Source: Saussurea involucrata (lineage: Eukaryota > Streptophyta > Magnoliopsida > Asterales > Asteraceae). From it: a stretch of 64,000 nucleotides of DNA. The notes under the pieces were generated by a model. That model was not told the DNA's origin. It worked only from the letters and a program-made list of their open reading frames with translations, and ran no database searches. The position numbers and the translations under genes are program-made. The stretch is from the NCBI GenBank assembly GCA_033807775.1, contig CM066312.1, positions 26,509,696-26,573,695 of the forward strand, given 5' to 3'. Below, piece after piece: positions 10,856-22,365 of this stretch (position 1 is the stretch's first letter; each line of letters opens with the position of its first letter).

Positions 10856-12090
10856 ATGGCAAGCGGTACTCGAAATACGAGTAGAGAGGGAGGAAGAAAT
10901 CCTAATAGAACGAATCCAATAGTCGGGACAAGGGGAAGAGGGGGAGAACGAGGTAGGGGCAGAACTGGAGGCAGAGTTCAGGCGCAAGGTAAGGAATTTG
11001 TTACAAGAGACGATTTGACGGCGGAAATGGGAAGACTGCAAGCCAATATACAAGCTATCTTCGACCAAACTCGTTATACCGAAACTGAAATACCAGATCC
11101 TAATCTGGAAGACGAGATGCCCATTACACCTACTGTCATACCGGTGCCAAGGAAGTGTGATTACAAGATGTTCTTAAGTTGCAAACCTCCAACCTACTCA
11201 GGAGAAAGAGATCCAGTGAAGGCGATGAGGTGGCTAAAAGAGATAGAAGCCATCTTCAAGATCAGCAAATGTGCCGATGAAGATAGAGTGTTATTTGGAA
11301 CTGCGATGTTGAAGGCCGATGCGTTATACTGGTGGGAAGCTCTTATTACTCCAAGAGGATCGGACATATATTCTACTTTTTCATGGGAAGAATTTGTTGG
11401 AGCTTTCAAAGGGCAGTTTTGTCCTCAAGCAGCAGTTAGACAGTTGGAAGAAGAATTCATGAATTTGCAACAGGGTAAGTTATCAGTTCGGGATTACACC
11501 GCGCGCTTTCTAGAGAAGTCTCGTTTTGCGGAATACTATGTGGCTACCGAAGCTCTCAAAATGGAAAGGTTTATTTTTGGATTAAATTCGGAAATTAGAG
11601 GTTTAGTGATTGCTAAGGGAACCGATACTTTCTCAGCCGCTGTTGATGCCGCCGAGAATGTAGAAAGAGATAAAAGGAGGGATGCTAGTGATAGAAGTTA
11701 TGGGAAAAGAAAAGTAGAAGAAATGACGTACGATTTGAAGGAGTACGAATCCCCGAGGTTTGATAGTCATTTACCTTTCAGACCAGCTGAAAGACCATGT
11801 TCAAAGTGCAACCGTGTTCATCAAGGAAACTGTTATGTGGATTCCCGAACTTGCTACAAATGTGGAAAGACTGGTCATATTGCTAGAGACTGTCAGCAAG
11901 TAGTAGTATGACAGTAAGGCCAACGGGTGTTAGGACGGGAGAGGTACAAGGGTCTGAAGTACCGAAAGCAAAAGGTCGAGTCTTCCAAATGACAGCACCA
12001 GAAGAAGAGGAAATTCCGGATGAGGTTACAGGTATGTTTCTAACAAACTCTATACGTGCTAAAGTGTTATCTGACTTCGGTGCACAATGA
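10856..12090 (+). pseudogene. Family A gag, copy 3 (frameshifted)
   Basis: Same Gag protein as the copy at 2622, with the same start, RG-rich N-terminus, gag domain and two zinc motifs (here CSKCNRVHQGNC and CYKCGKTGHIARDC). Just after the second knuckle the sequence reads CAAGTAGTAGTATGACA where copy 2 has CAAGGTAGTATGACA. This two-base net gain ends the frame at 11911. The remaining 60 residues run in another frame (11908-12090) to the same SDFGAQ stop at the protease motif. The break lies after both zinc motifs, so most of the protein could still be made. No pol follows. Confidence 0.88.
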
Positions 12091-12293
12091 TCATTGGTAT
12101 TTCTGTTCTTTTATTGCTTATCTGCATTAGAAAAGTATTTGATAAATTGTGTTATAGATATAGATGGGTATGGGGTGTCTATTCCGTTAGTTCCTATGGC
12201 TTTGATTGAGTTCGAGGTAGTAGTGAAAACTAAGTATCCATACCGTTTCGCTTAACCGAATTTGGGGACGGAATTCTTTTAAGGGGGAGATGT
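12091..12293 (+). other. Family A post-gag tail and polypurine tract, copy 3
   Basis: Same as 580-782. Here one frame reads IPLVPMALIEFEVVV, closer to an ordinary gypsy protease end. AAGGGGGAGAT precedes the LTR. Confidence 0.7.
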
Positions 12294-12782
12294 TGTAATA
12301 ACCGGGTACGTCGTGGGTTTATTTAATTTTATTATTTTGATTTTAAGGTAAGTTTGGGATTAGTTTTATGGAGTTATAAGTTAAGGGATAGACTTTAATT
12401 TTTATATAGAAGTCTAAGGGTATGTTTTGCCAAATAGGATAAGTTTGGGGTTTGTTTGGTGAATGTGACTAAAGCTAGCCACATCCACTGCCTCTTTCAT
12501 TTCATTATAGAAGGAGGTGTCCTTCATTTAGACAACCAAAAGTTTAAATGTATGTGTGTGTGTATTTTGGTTCACGGCAAAGAGAGAGGAGAGAATTTGA
12601 GAAAGGAAAGGCTAAGAAGAAGAAGTAAATCGGAATATTCAGCTGGAATTAAGGTGAAAAGCTGTAGTAATCAAATGTATGGTTCTAGTTAAATTACTCT
12701 CTTTATGTGTATTAAGTTTTATATGAGTTTAGAAATGGGTCTTGGTAATTTTAGAAGGATATGAGAAATCTGGGTTTAGAAA
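12294..12782 (+). repeat. Family A LTR 3, left part
   Basis: It starts TGTAATAACC and matches LTR 1 for about 490 bp until the family B array begins at 12783. The right part of the same LTR is at 26562-27141. The middle, including the hairpin array and TA repeat, is missing. Confidence 0.85.
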
Positions 12783-13912
12783 TGGATAACTGCCGCGCAT
12801 CCCCGTCCTTTCGTATGACCACAGGGATCGTCGACACCTGTCCTTGACAGCTGGTAAGCATCATCGTGTGTCAGTATGACGTCACGACCTCGTTCTCCTT
12901 TCGACTTCTCGTTCAGTTAGAAACGGACCAGTCTAGCTCCAAGGCGATTGAGGTAATTTCTAACTCTTGTTTTATTTCCTATGCGCCTGATTGACAAAAT
13001 TTAAAACTTAAATTTGAAATTCAATTTTCAAATTTTGGGGGCAAACTGTTTGGGCAAAAAATCACGTCGTACGACCACGACGAGAGCAGGTAAATCGCAC
13101 GTCATAAGTAACATCTTGTATTAAGATAAGGTCCCGTCAAAGACCATAAAGACTTATGTCGTCCACTGTAAAAGGTAAGTCGAGATATCCTAGCGACGCT
13201 CGACCATAATGTCGTACGTCCCGCATGACCAACGCGTAAGGACTTGCGACCTTAACCAGACTAACGTTCACTTAACCATTATGTTTAAGTGTTTAATGCA
13301 GGAGTCCAAGTCATTAAGGAGCAACAGCTATAACTGACGTATTCATTAAACAGCCGGCGACCGTAAAGGACGAAGACCATTACTCCGGCAACCGTTTCCA
13401 ACCGTTGCAGCCATTAACGAAGCATTAATGGAGGAAGTTAAGGACATGGAGACTATAAATAAGCAAGTTCAAGCCTCATTCAGGGGACCTGCTCACAGAC
13501 GAATTCTATAGTCCTCTACAGCGAATTGAAGAAGTATTCCGAAGAATCAACTCTCGACAACAACCCTCGACCAGAAATTCACACTTTGTATTCACACACG
13601 ACAAACACCTGTTTTTACATTCAAACACTTGTACTTTACATTTTGAAGTATTTCCTTCATTTGTATTGTAATCATCGTACGACCGACGCCAGTACCAAGG
13701 ACGTCGCCCCTGATTGGCGACCATAGTGCAGCGACGACACCCCTTGTCGTCCGCAGGTTTTTTCCTCGATTGAGGTTTTTCCTGCGTCATCAAATCCCTT
13801 GTATCGTTTATTTTTTCCCTCGTCGCACGTCTCGTCGAAAGATCCTTTCTTTAGTTGATTAAGTCCACATCGACCTTAAGTTGTCCCTTTGGTGCGATTT
13901 TTGGCATTAACA
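12783..13912 (+). repeat. Family B LTR 1
   Basis: An 1130-bp LTR starting TGGATAACTGCC and ending GGCATTAACA. The left edge is fixed by the break in the family A LTR and by two more copies at 18717 and 24655. A TATA box (TATAAATA, 13454-13461) suggests transcription starts about 30 bp on. It is rich in CGTACGAC-like motifs. A TTTGGCGCC primer site follows directly. Confidence 0.85.
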
Positions 13913-14014
13913 GTTTGGCGCCATCCGTAGGACCTCATCTAGAGAAAATCCTCGACGAACGTGCACCCTACTAACAGTTTCTTGGAGTTTTTTCTGCTCT
14001 CTATTACAGGAACA
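13913..14014 (+). other. Family B primer-binding site and leader
   Basis: GTTTGGCGCCATCCG directly follows the LTR. TTTGGCGCC-type primer sites are common in plant Ty3/gypsy Tat and Athila elements. The leader runs to the gag ATG at 14015. The other copies are at 19848 and 25782. Confidence 0.8.
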
Positions 14015-15600
14015 ATGGCAGCCTCTGGAAATCCGCAGCAAGCTGTTGCTCAGATGTATCAGGAGCTAGAAGTCGCCAGGAATCAGCTCAATGCAATGGC
14101 AGAGCAGAATCGCAGAGCAGCTGAGGAGATCGCGCAGTTAAGAAATCCTCTTGGGCCTCAAAATGGTCCTAGGCCGTTCGTGCAGAACCCAACTCCAAGA
14201 TTGTTCGACCAGAATGGCCCCAGACCATTTGTCCCGAATCCAGGTTCATCCGCGCAGAATCAGCATCCAGGCCCGTTCATGCAGAATCAACAGCCAGGGT
14301 CGTTCAACCCAAATCCTCAGTTTGGGACAGTTCCTCCTCAGCACATAAGGCCACCACCCGTGAATAATGGGTCTCAGCCATTACAAGGATCGCAGCCTTT
14401 CCAGCAGGGACCACCATCGTTTCAGAATGGACCGCAGCAATTCCAATATGGATCGCGGCCATATACTGTTCCGTTTAACGGGGACACCAATGGTTCATCG
14501 CATGGTAATGGCACTAGTCCAGGGACCAATCCCTCGACAGGGGCAAATCCTGATCTTAACAATCCCGTTGCCCAGCGTTTGAAGATGTGAAAAGACCAAA
14601 ATGAGCGCGTCCTGTCCTTGCTCGCCAAGTTGCCTGGGGCAGCCGTGACTGTCGACGTCGGGCCTCGCTCGGGTTATCAGGCGTCGCCCTTCATCGACGA
14701 GATCGCCACTGTCGAGGTCCCAAAGAAATACAACATTCCTGCCTTCACTCCCAAATATTCGGGTGTGACCGATCCGACTGAGCACGTCGCGCAATATAAA
14801 CAACTCATGTGGACGATCTCGATTCCACACATGTAACAGGAAGTATGCATGTGTAAGAGTTTCGGAGCAACTCTCACTGGTCCAGCTCTCCAATGGTTAA
14901 TCAATCTCAAACCCAAGTCCATCGGGTCGTTTGATGAGTTGGTTAATCAGTTCTCCCAGCAATTCGCCAGCAATCGTAAGATGGAGAAGCAGACCAGCGA
15001 CCTATATTACATCGTGCAGAAAGCCAATGAGTCTATTCGAAGCTATTTCAATAGATTCAAGGCTGAAATGATCAACATCCGCAATTGCGACGTCAAAACC
15101 GCGATCGAAGCCTATAAGCGTGGTCTGGACGATAGTTCGGGTCTATACACCGACCTGACCAAATATCCCCCGGAGAATTTCGAAGACGTCCGAGCTCGAA
15201 CCTTAGCATATATGAGGGTAGAAGATGATGCCGCCTTTCGTCGCAAGCACACTAACGACAAAAAGCCGTTAGGTGTCAAGAAGCCAGAATTCAAGCCGAA
15301 AGCCATATCCAGATTAGAGCCAACGCGTCAAATTTCAAATGTTCGTTTCAAGACGAAAGCAGAGACCAATACCGTGACTAAGTTCACTCAGTACCCCAAG
15401 ATATCCTCTTACGGATTCAAAGGATCTGCTAAAGACCTAGTCGAAGCTCTGAAAAGTTCCCAAGCTACCATTCGATGGCCAAAGAAGTCCGACCTGGACG
15501 ATGCTAAGAAAGACAAATAAACGTGGTGCGACTTCCATGCCGATCATGGTCATGTGACAGACGACTGTATCGCATTGAAGAAGGAACTAGCATATTATTT
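14015..15600 (+). pseudogene. Family B gag, copy 1 (three nonsense codons)
   Basis: This is a Tat-type Ty3/gypsy Gag. Residues 1-45 form a helical Q/E-rich start, followed by a Pro/Gln/Asn-rich segment of repeated NGPRPF and QNPxP units (about 45-175). Next comes the gag domain (starts YNIPAFTPKYSGVTDP and includes ALQWLINL), and last a zinc-like CDFHADHGHVTDDC motif typical of Tat Gag. Compared with copy 2 it has in-frame stops at 14588-14590, 14834-14836 and 15518-15520, then a frame break near 15597. The ATG at 14015 follows ACA and matches the other copies. No pol follows; instead an antisense gene lies downstream. Confidence 0.85.
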
Positions 15601-16429
15601 TCAAAAGGAAATCTCAAGGATATCATCGACGATGTCGCTGTTCCAGCTAATGGCCATCGACCGTCGACTCCCGAGCATGCAAAAGTTGTCAATTGAAATT
15701 CCCTACGCCATGGGGAATCCTGGAGTCGCTCGGATAAATATACTATGGTGCCTCGTCGCACGACAACATAGCCGACCGCAGGACAATATTTCTCCGTGTC
15801 ATTCTGTCATTTAAAACCTATCTTTTCCTCCCAAAAAGGATGCGGTAATAAATGACAGGAGGCAAATAGAGAGAGTCTGAAATGGTACGTTCTCTAACAC
15901 TTTTTCATACGAGGTTTTTTCTCACAAAACTTTTACTGACTTAAGCATCGGAGGGTCGTTGGTGAGCCAACGACCAACCCTCGACATCATTTTATCGTAG
16001 GATCGCACGACAATAATCATTAAGTCTACTATATGGCTTTAATATCGCACGGTCAAACGACATAAACGATCAGGTCTCTAACTTGATCATTTCTCCACAG
16101 GGGCATACGACACAAACTCACTGTACGATCTGGTCGTACGATCGCAGAGTCTAGACGACTTTACCCCTAAGTTTCTTAAATTTCATACACTGAATGGATG
16201 CTTTAATCGCGTGTTTTTATATTTGTTTTACGTTCTTATCATCGTATTACAATGAACACCTTAGTCGCATGATTTCGTATGTATTTTATGATCAAATTCA
16301 TAACCAATGTGATATTTGCTTACCAAGTATATGAAAACACAAGTTCAAACAAAAAGTGCATTTAAAAAGATCGTCAGGTACACACTCAACCACCAACGAT
16401 CGAGCAGCAAAGCAAACAAAATAAAATTC
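15600..16429. other. Family B spacer with stem-loop
   Basis: Non-coding sequence between the 3' ends of the convergent gag and antisense gene. It contains a perfect 9-bp stem with a 4-base loop, GGTCGTTGG TGAG CCAACGACC, at 15954-15975, and several CGTACGA motifs. Copy 2 carries the same stem at 21890-21911. It could help end or process the convergent transcripts (inference). Confidence 0.6.
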
Positions 16430-18535
16430 TTAAATTAAAGGAGGAGCATCCGTCGCGTTCATGCCCGAAGTCCCGTCCTGAAGGCTTTCGCCCGCCACCT
16501 CCTCCTCAGCATCCTTCTCATCGTCCGAGTCAAGATCTCTCTCGGTCCCAACACCATTCAGATAGATGTCCAACTCCTCCTTCGCCGAAGCAAGAGGATC
16601 TTTCCCCAGCAAATGTCGTCGCATGATCGCCGCCCGAGCAGTCAGATGAGGTATGGCAAAAACTGACTTACCCTCGTCCTTTACAGCTTGCACTTCTTTC
16701 TCCAAACTCTCTACCTTGGATTTATAACCCTCAGCCTCTTTTGAAACAGCGACCAAGGATTCCTTAATCTTTTCCGTCTCCTCCCTTTGTTCAGCAGTCA
16801 TGGACAAGGATTGCGTCAGACGATGACTAAGATCTTCCTTGGCAAAATGAACGATCTTCAAATGTTCTAAAGCATCGTCGAGTCGCTTCGAAAAATCCTC
16901 AGCACGACTTATAGAGGCACTCGCTCTGTCCAGCGCCGCTTTCTCTCTTTCACGTGCAGCGTACAAGAGATCTTTCACCTTCGCCGCTCCACTTCACGAG
17001 GCCAAAGAAGCCTGAAGTGCCTGCGAAAACATCATCAGTGGACCACGACAACGACAACGAAAACGACAACGACAACAAAATCTGGGCCTAGACAAACTAA
17101 GTCTTGAAAGAAAGACTTACCATGAACGACAAGCCGGCTATATAGGCACCCGTCTCCTCGATAGGAAACCCCTCAAAACGCTCCCTGAAAGATGGAAGCA
17201 GGAATTTATCCAGGTGAGGGAACAGGTTCGTCCCGTCTAGGACATCACCTGTCATAAAGTCCGATGGCAGCGAAAAGTTGACCGTCGTGACCTTCTCCCC
17301 TCCCGTCGAATGATCGTCGCCCTTGTCGGCTGACAAAGGATTCGACGCGGCAGACGGGGACTTCACCGCTTCCGCCGGAGGCGCAGAATTGATGGGTGTT
17401 ACTGCAATCACCTTCTTAGGCGATCCGACCCCTACCTTCTCAGGTGAAGAGACTCTCGACGAGTCATTAACACCAGTCGACGACTTCCTTGGAGTCGTCG
17501 TCCTCGTCTTCTTCGAAAGTTCAGGACCAACAGACATGGCTTTTAGCCTCCTCTCCCTGCCCTGACGAGCACACTCCAGCTCAGCTGCTCTCTTAGCAGA
17601 AACCTTCAACACTTTAGGTTGAGATTCTCCTGGAAAAAAGGAATGTCATAAAGCACACAAAGGAAAAAGACTCGAAGTAACATAGGAAGAAAAAGTAAGT
17701 AAAACTTACCCGTCATCCCTCTCCTTCCTCTCGACTTATCTTCTTCGTCTTCTCTTCCTTTCTCTTCACGCTTCTCCCCCTGATTCTCTCCTGAAGATTC
17801 TAAATCGTCGTCATCCGCCGTATGTCGCACGACGAAAGACCTCTCGACGACGCTAAATTCTAAAAACGAATTGATCTTCGCTTGAGAGTTAGCGTCTGGC
17901 TTCACGACCTCGAATTTTATGGCTGCCAACATACAAAAAATAAGTTAAAAATCATATAGAAATCATCTACAGCGCACGACAGATGAAATAACGAGGCTCA
18001 CCCGACGTATTCCTGCTCGTCCTAATCCACTCACTCTCAGAGTCAAGGGACAATTTAACGAAAACATATCGAGACTTCCACCCACGGTCGTTCACACCCG
18101 TTCCTAAGACCAAAACGCGATCGCCCTTGAATCTAGAATGTAAACTACATCGATGACATCCGTCCATCTTGGCTTGATAAGCCGAGAGGAGGTCCTGTAC
18201 ATTCATGGGAGAATACCATTTCTTAGTAGCACGCTCGATCACTCGTACGACTCGCCAGAACTAGGGCATCAACTGACTCGGTGCCAAGTCAAACTCTAAC
18301 ATAAACGCCTTGGCCAGAGGAGAAAAAGGCCATTCGAAACCTATCTTAAACGGGTATTCATAGATTACGATGTACCCCTCGGGACACTCGTTCGATCGGA
18401 TCTGGCCTGGACGGATCAATTCGACCCACGCATGAATTTTCGCTAAAGTCCCGGAGGTCCGATGACTCTTGAATAACACTTTCAGGATCCCTCGACTTTT
18501 CTAAACAAAATTTACAAAAGTCAGAGAAATCGTAC
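16430..18535 (-). pseudogene. Family B antisense gene, copy 1 (four exons)
   Basis: A spliced gene running against gag. Exon 1 (to about 18002) encodes a segment with YEYPFKIGFEWPFSPL and ...SQLMP*FWRV, which resembles the 'putative gypsy type transposon' domain (Pfam PF04195) found as an antisense ORF in Tat elements. Exon 2 (about 17710-17922) is acidic and basic. Exon 3 (about 17121-17629) is Ser/Thr/Pro-rich. Exon 4 (about 16430-17020) is a long coiled coil (EREKAALDRASASISRAEDF onward) with an acidic tail. All introns are GT-AG. A CTATAAGTA box lies near 18540. Exon 1 has a TAG where copy 2 has CAG (before FWRV). The function is unknown. Confidence 0.72.
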
Positions 18536-18716
18536 CTTACTTATAGGCGCATTAACCCTCGAAGAAACCTAACCAGGTCAGAGATTTTCACAAGTTCGGA
18601 AGATATCAGACAAAGAATGGCAAGGAAATCACAGCACAAACTCTTCAAGGGAGAAATAAGGAAATGATCCGTCAACATCCCTATTTAGACCGAAAAACAG
18701 GGTTGGATCGAATCCC

Positions 18717-19847
18717 TGGATAACTGCCGCGCATCCCCGTCCTTTCGTATGACCACAAGGATCGTCGACACCAGTCCTCGACAGCTGGTAAGCATCATCG
18801 TGTGTCAGTATGACGTCACGACCTCGTTCTCCTTTCGACTTCTCATTCAGTTAGAAACGGACCAGTCTAGCTCCAAGGCGATTGAGGTAATTTCTAACTC
18901 TTGTTTTATTTCCTATGCGACTGATTGACAAAATTTAAAACTTAAATTTGAAATTCAATTTTCAAAATTTTGGGGGCAAACTGTTTGGGCAAAAAATAAC
19001 GTCGTACGACCACGACGAGAGCACGTAAATCGTACGTCATAAGTAACATCTTGTATTAAGATAAGGTCCCGTCAAAGACCATAAAGACCTCTGTCGTCCA
19101 CTGTAAAAGGTAAGTCGAGATATCCTAGCGACGCTCGACCATAATGTCGTACGTCCCGCATGACCAACACGTAAGGACTTGCGACCTTAACCAGACTAAC
19201 TTTCACTTAACCGTTATGTTTAAGTGTTTAATGCAGGAGTCCAAGTCATTAAGGAGCAACGGCTATAACCGACGTATTCATTAAACAACCAGCGACCGTA
19301 ACGGACGAAAACCATTACTCCGGCAACCGTTTCCAACCGTTGCAGCCATTAACGAAGCATTAATGGAGGAAGTTAAGGACATGGAGACTATAAATAAGCA
19401 AGTTCAAGCCTCATTCAGGGGACCTGCTCACAGACGAATTCTATAGTCCTCTACATCGAATTGAAGAAGTATTCCGAAGAATTAACTCTCGACAACAGCC
19501 CTCGACCAGAAGTTCACACTTTGTATTCACACACGACAAACACCTGTTTTTACATTCAAACACTTTTACTTTACATTTCGAAGTATTTCCTTCATTTGTA
19601 TTGTAATCATCGTACGACCGACGCCAGTACCAAGGACGTCGCCCCTGATTGGCGACCATAGTGCAGCGACGACACCCCTTGTCGTCCGCAGGTTTTTTCC
19701 TCGATTGAAGTTTTTCCTGCGTCATCAAATCCCTTGTCTCGTTTATTTTTTCCCTCGTCGCACGTCTCGTCGAAAGATTGTTTCTTTAGTTGATTAAGTC
19801 CACATCGACCTTAAGTTGTCCCTTTGGTGCGATTTTTGGCATTAACA
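18717..19847 (+). repeat. Family B LTR 2 (shared)
   Basis: A 1131-bp LTR with ends TGGATAACTG and CATTAACA, very similar to LTR 1. It is the only LTR between two internal regions, so the units form an LTR-sharing tandem array. Confidence 0.88.
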
Positions 19848-19949
19848 GTTTGGCGCCATCCGTGGGACCTCATCTAGAGAAAATCCTCGACGAACGTGCA
19901 CCCTACTAACAGTTTCTTGGAGTTTTTTATGCTCTCTATTACAGGAACA

Positions 19950-21632
19950 ATGGCAGCCTCTGGAAATCCGCAGCAAGCTGTTGCTCAGATGTATCAGGAG
20001 CTCGAAGTCGCCAGGAATCAACTCAATGCAATGGCAGAGCAGAATCGCAGAGCAGCTGAGGAGATCGCGCGGTTAAGAAATCCTCTTGGGCCTCAAAATG
20101 GTCCTAGGCCATTCGTACAGAACCCAATTCCAAGATCGTTCGACCAGAATGGCCCCAGACCATTTGTCCTGAATCCAGGTTCATCCGCGCATAATCAGCA
20201 TCCAGGCCCGTTTATGCAGAATCAACAGCCAGGGTCGTTCAACCCAAATCCTCAGTTTGGGACAGTTCCTCCTCAGCACATAAGGCCACCACCCGTGAAT
20301 AATGGGTCTCAGCCATTACAAGGGTCGCAACCTTTCCAGCAGGGACCACCATCGTTTCAGAATGGACCGCAGCAATTCCAATATGGATCGCGGCCATATA
20401 CTGTTTCGTTCAACGGGGACACCAATGGTTCGTCGCATGGTAATGGCACTAGTGCAGGGACCAATCCCTCGACAGGGGCAAATCGTGATCTTAACGATCC
20501 CGTCGCCCAACGTTTGAAGATGTTAGAAGACCAAAATGAGCGCGTCATGTCCTTGCTCGCCAAGTTGCCTGGGGCAGCCGTGACTGTCGACGTCGAGCCT
20601 CGCTCGGGTTATCAGGCGTTGCCCTTCATCGACGATATCGCCACCGTCGAGGTCCCAAAGAAATACAACATTCCTGCCTTCACTCCCAAATATTCGGGTG
20701 TGACCGATCCGACTGAGCACGTCGCGCAATATAAACAACTCATGTGGACGATCTCGATTCCACACATGTACCAGGAAGTATGCATGTGTAAGAGTTTCGG
20801 AGCAACTCTCACTGGTCCAGCTCTCCAATGGTTAATCAATCTCAAACACAAGTCCATCGGGTCGTTTGCTGAGTTGGTTAATCAGTTCTCCCAGCAATTC
20901 ACCAGCAATCGTAAGATGGAGAAGCAGACCAGCGACCTATATTACATCGTGCAGAAAGCCAATGAGTCTATTCGAAGCTATTTCGATAGATTCAATGCTG
21001 AAATGATCAGCATCCGCAATTGCGACGTCAAAACCACGATCGAAGCCTATAAGCGTGGTCTGGACGATAGTTCGGGTCTATACACCGACCTGACCAAATA
21101 TCCCCCGGAGAATTTCGAAGACGTCCGAGCTCGAACCTTAGCATATATGAGGGTAGAAGATGATGTCGCCTTTCGTCGCAAGCACACTAACGACAAAAAG
21201 ACGTTAGGTGTCAAGAAGCGAGAATTCAAGCCGAAAGCCATATCCAGATTAGAGCCAGGGCGTCAAATTTGAAATGTTCATTTCAAGACGAAAGCAGAGG
21301 CCAAGACCGCGACTAAGTTCACTAAGTACCCCAAGATATCCTCTTACGGATTCAAAGGATCTGCTAAAGACCAAGTCGAAGCTCTGAAAAGTTCCCAAGC
21401 TACCATTCGATGGCCAAAGAAGTCCGACCTGGACGATGCTAAGAAAGACAAATCAACGTGGTGCGACTTCCATGCCGATCATGGTCATGTGACAGACGAC
21501 TGTATCGCATTGAAGAAGGAACTAGCATATCATTTCTCGAAAGGAAATCTCAAGGATATCATCGACTACGTCGCTGTTCCAGCTAATGGCCATCGACCGT
21601 CGACTCCCGAGCATGCAAAAGTTGTCAATTGA
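19950..21632 (+). pseudogene. Family B gag, copy 2 (one stop, nearly intact)
   Basis: This is the best-preserved Tat-type Gag here. It opens at ATGGCAGCCTC and reads in a single frame through the N-terminal helix, the Pro/Gln-rich linker, the gag domain and the CDFHADHGHVTDDC zinc-like motif to a stop at 21630-21632, about 560 residues. One in-frame TGA (21270-21272, TCA in copy 1) interrupts it after RQI. The frame ends soon after the zinc motif with no protease or polymerase following, so the element is a gag-only member of its lineage. The product would be structural Gag. The same promoter (LTR 2) and primer site lie upstream. Confidence 0.87.
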
Positions 21633-22365
21633 AATTCCTTACGCCATGGAGAATCCTGGAGTCGCTCGGATAAATCTACTATGGTGCCTCGTCGCACGAC
21701 AACATAGCCGACCGCAGGACAATATTTCTCCGTGTCATTCTGTCATTTAAGACCTATCTTTTCCTCCCAAAAAGGATGCGGTAATAAATGACAGGGGGCA
21801 AATAGAGAGAGTCTGAAATGGTACGTTCTCTAACTCTTTTTCATACGAGGTTTTTTCTCACAAAACTTTTACTGACTTAAGCATCGGAGGGTCGTTGGTG
21901 AGCCAACGACCAACCCTCGACATCATTTTATCGCAGGATCGCACGACAATAATCATTAAGTCTACTATATGGCTTTAATATCGCACGGTCAAACGACATA
22001 AACGATCAGGTCTCTAACTTGATCATTTCTCCACAGGGGCATACGACACAAACTCACTGTACGATCTGGTCGTACGATCGCAGAGTCTAGACGACTTTAC
22101 CCCTAAGTTTCTTAACTTTCATACACTGAATGGATGCTTTAATCGCGTGTTTTAATATTTGTTTTACGTTCTTATCATCGTATTACAATGAACACCTTAG
22201 TCGCATGATTTCGTATGTATTTTATGATCAAATTCATAACCAATGTGATATTTGCTTACCAAGTATATGAAAACACAAGTTCAAACAAAAAGTGCATTTA
22301 AAAAGATCGTCAGGTACACACTCAACCACCAACGATCGAGCAGCAAAGTAAACAAAATAAAATTC
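21633..22365. other. Family B spacer, copy 2
   Basis: Equivalent of 15600-16429, with the 9-bp stem-loop at 21890-21911 unchanged. No coding sequence seen. Confidence 0.6.

Noticed and set aside
13506..13793. ORFs on both strands in the family B LTRs (also at 19441 and 25375)
   Set aside because: They recur only because the LTR recurs, and they overlap the promoter and R region. Nothing protein-like is conserved.
14495..14922. Minus-strand ORFs under the family B gag (also at 20523-20857)
   Set aside because: These are shadows of the gag frame on the other strand. The genuine antisense gene lies downstream, with introns.
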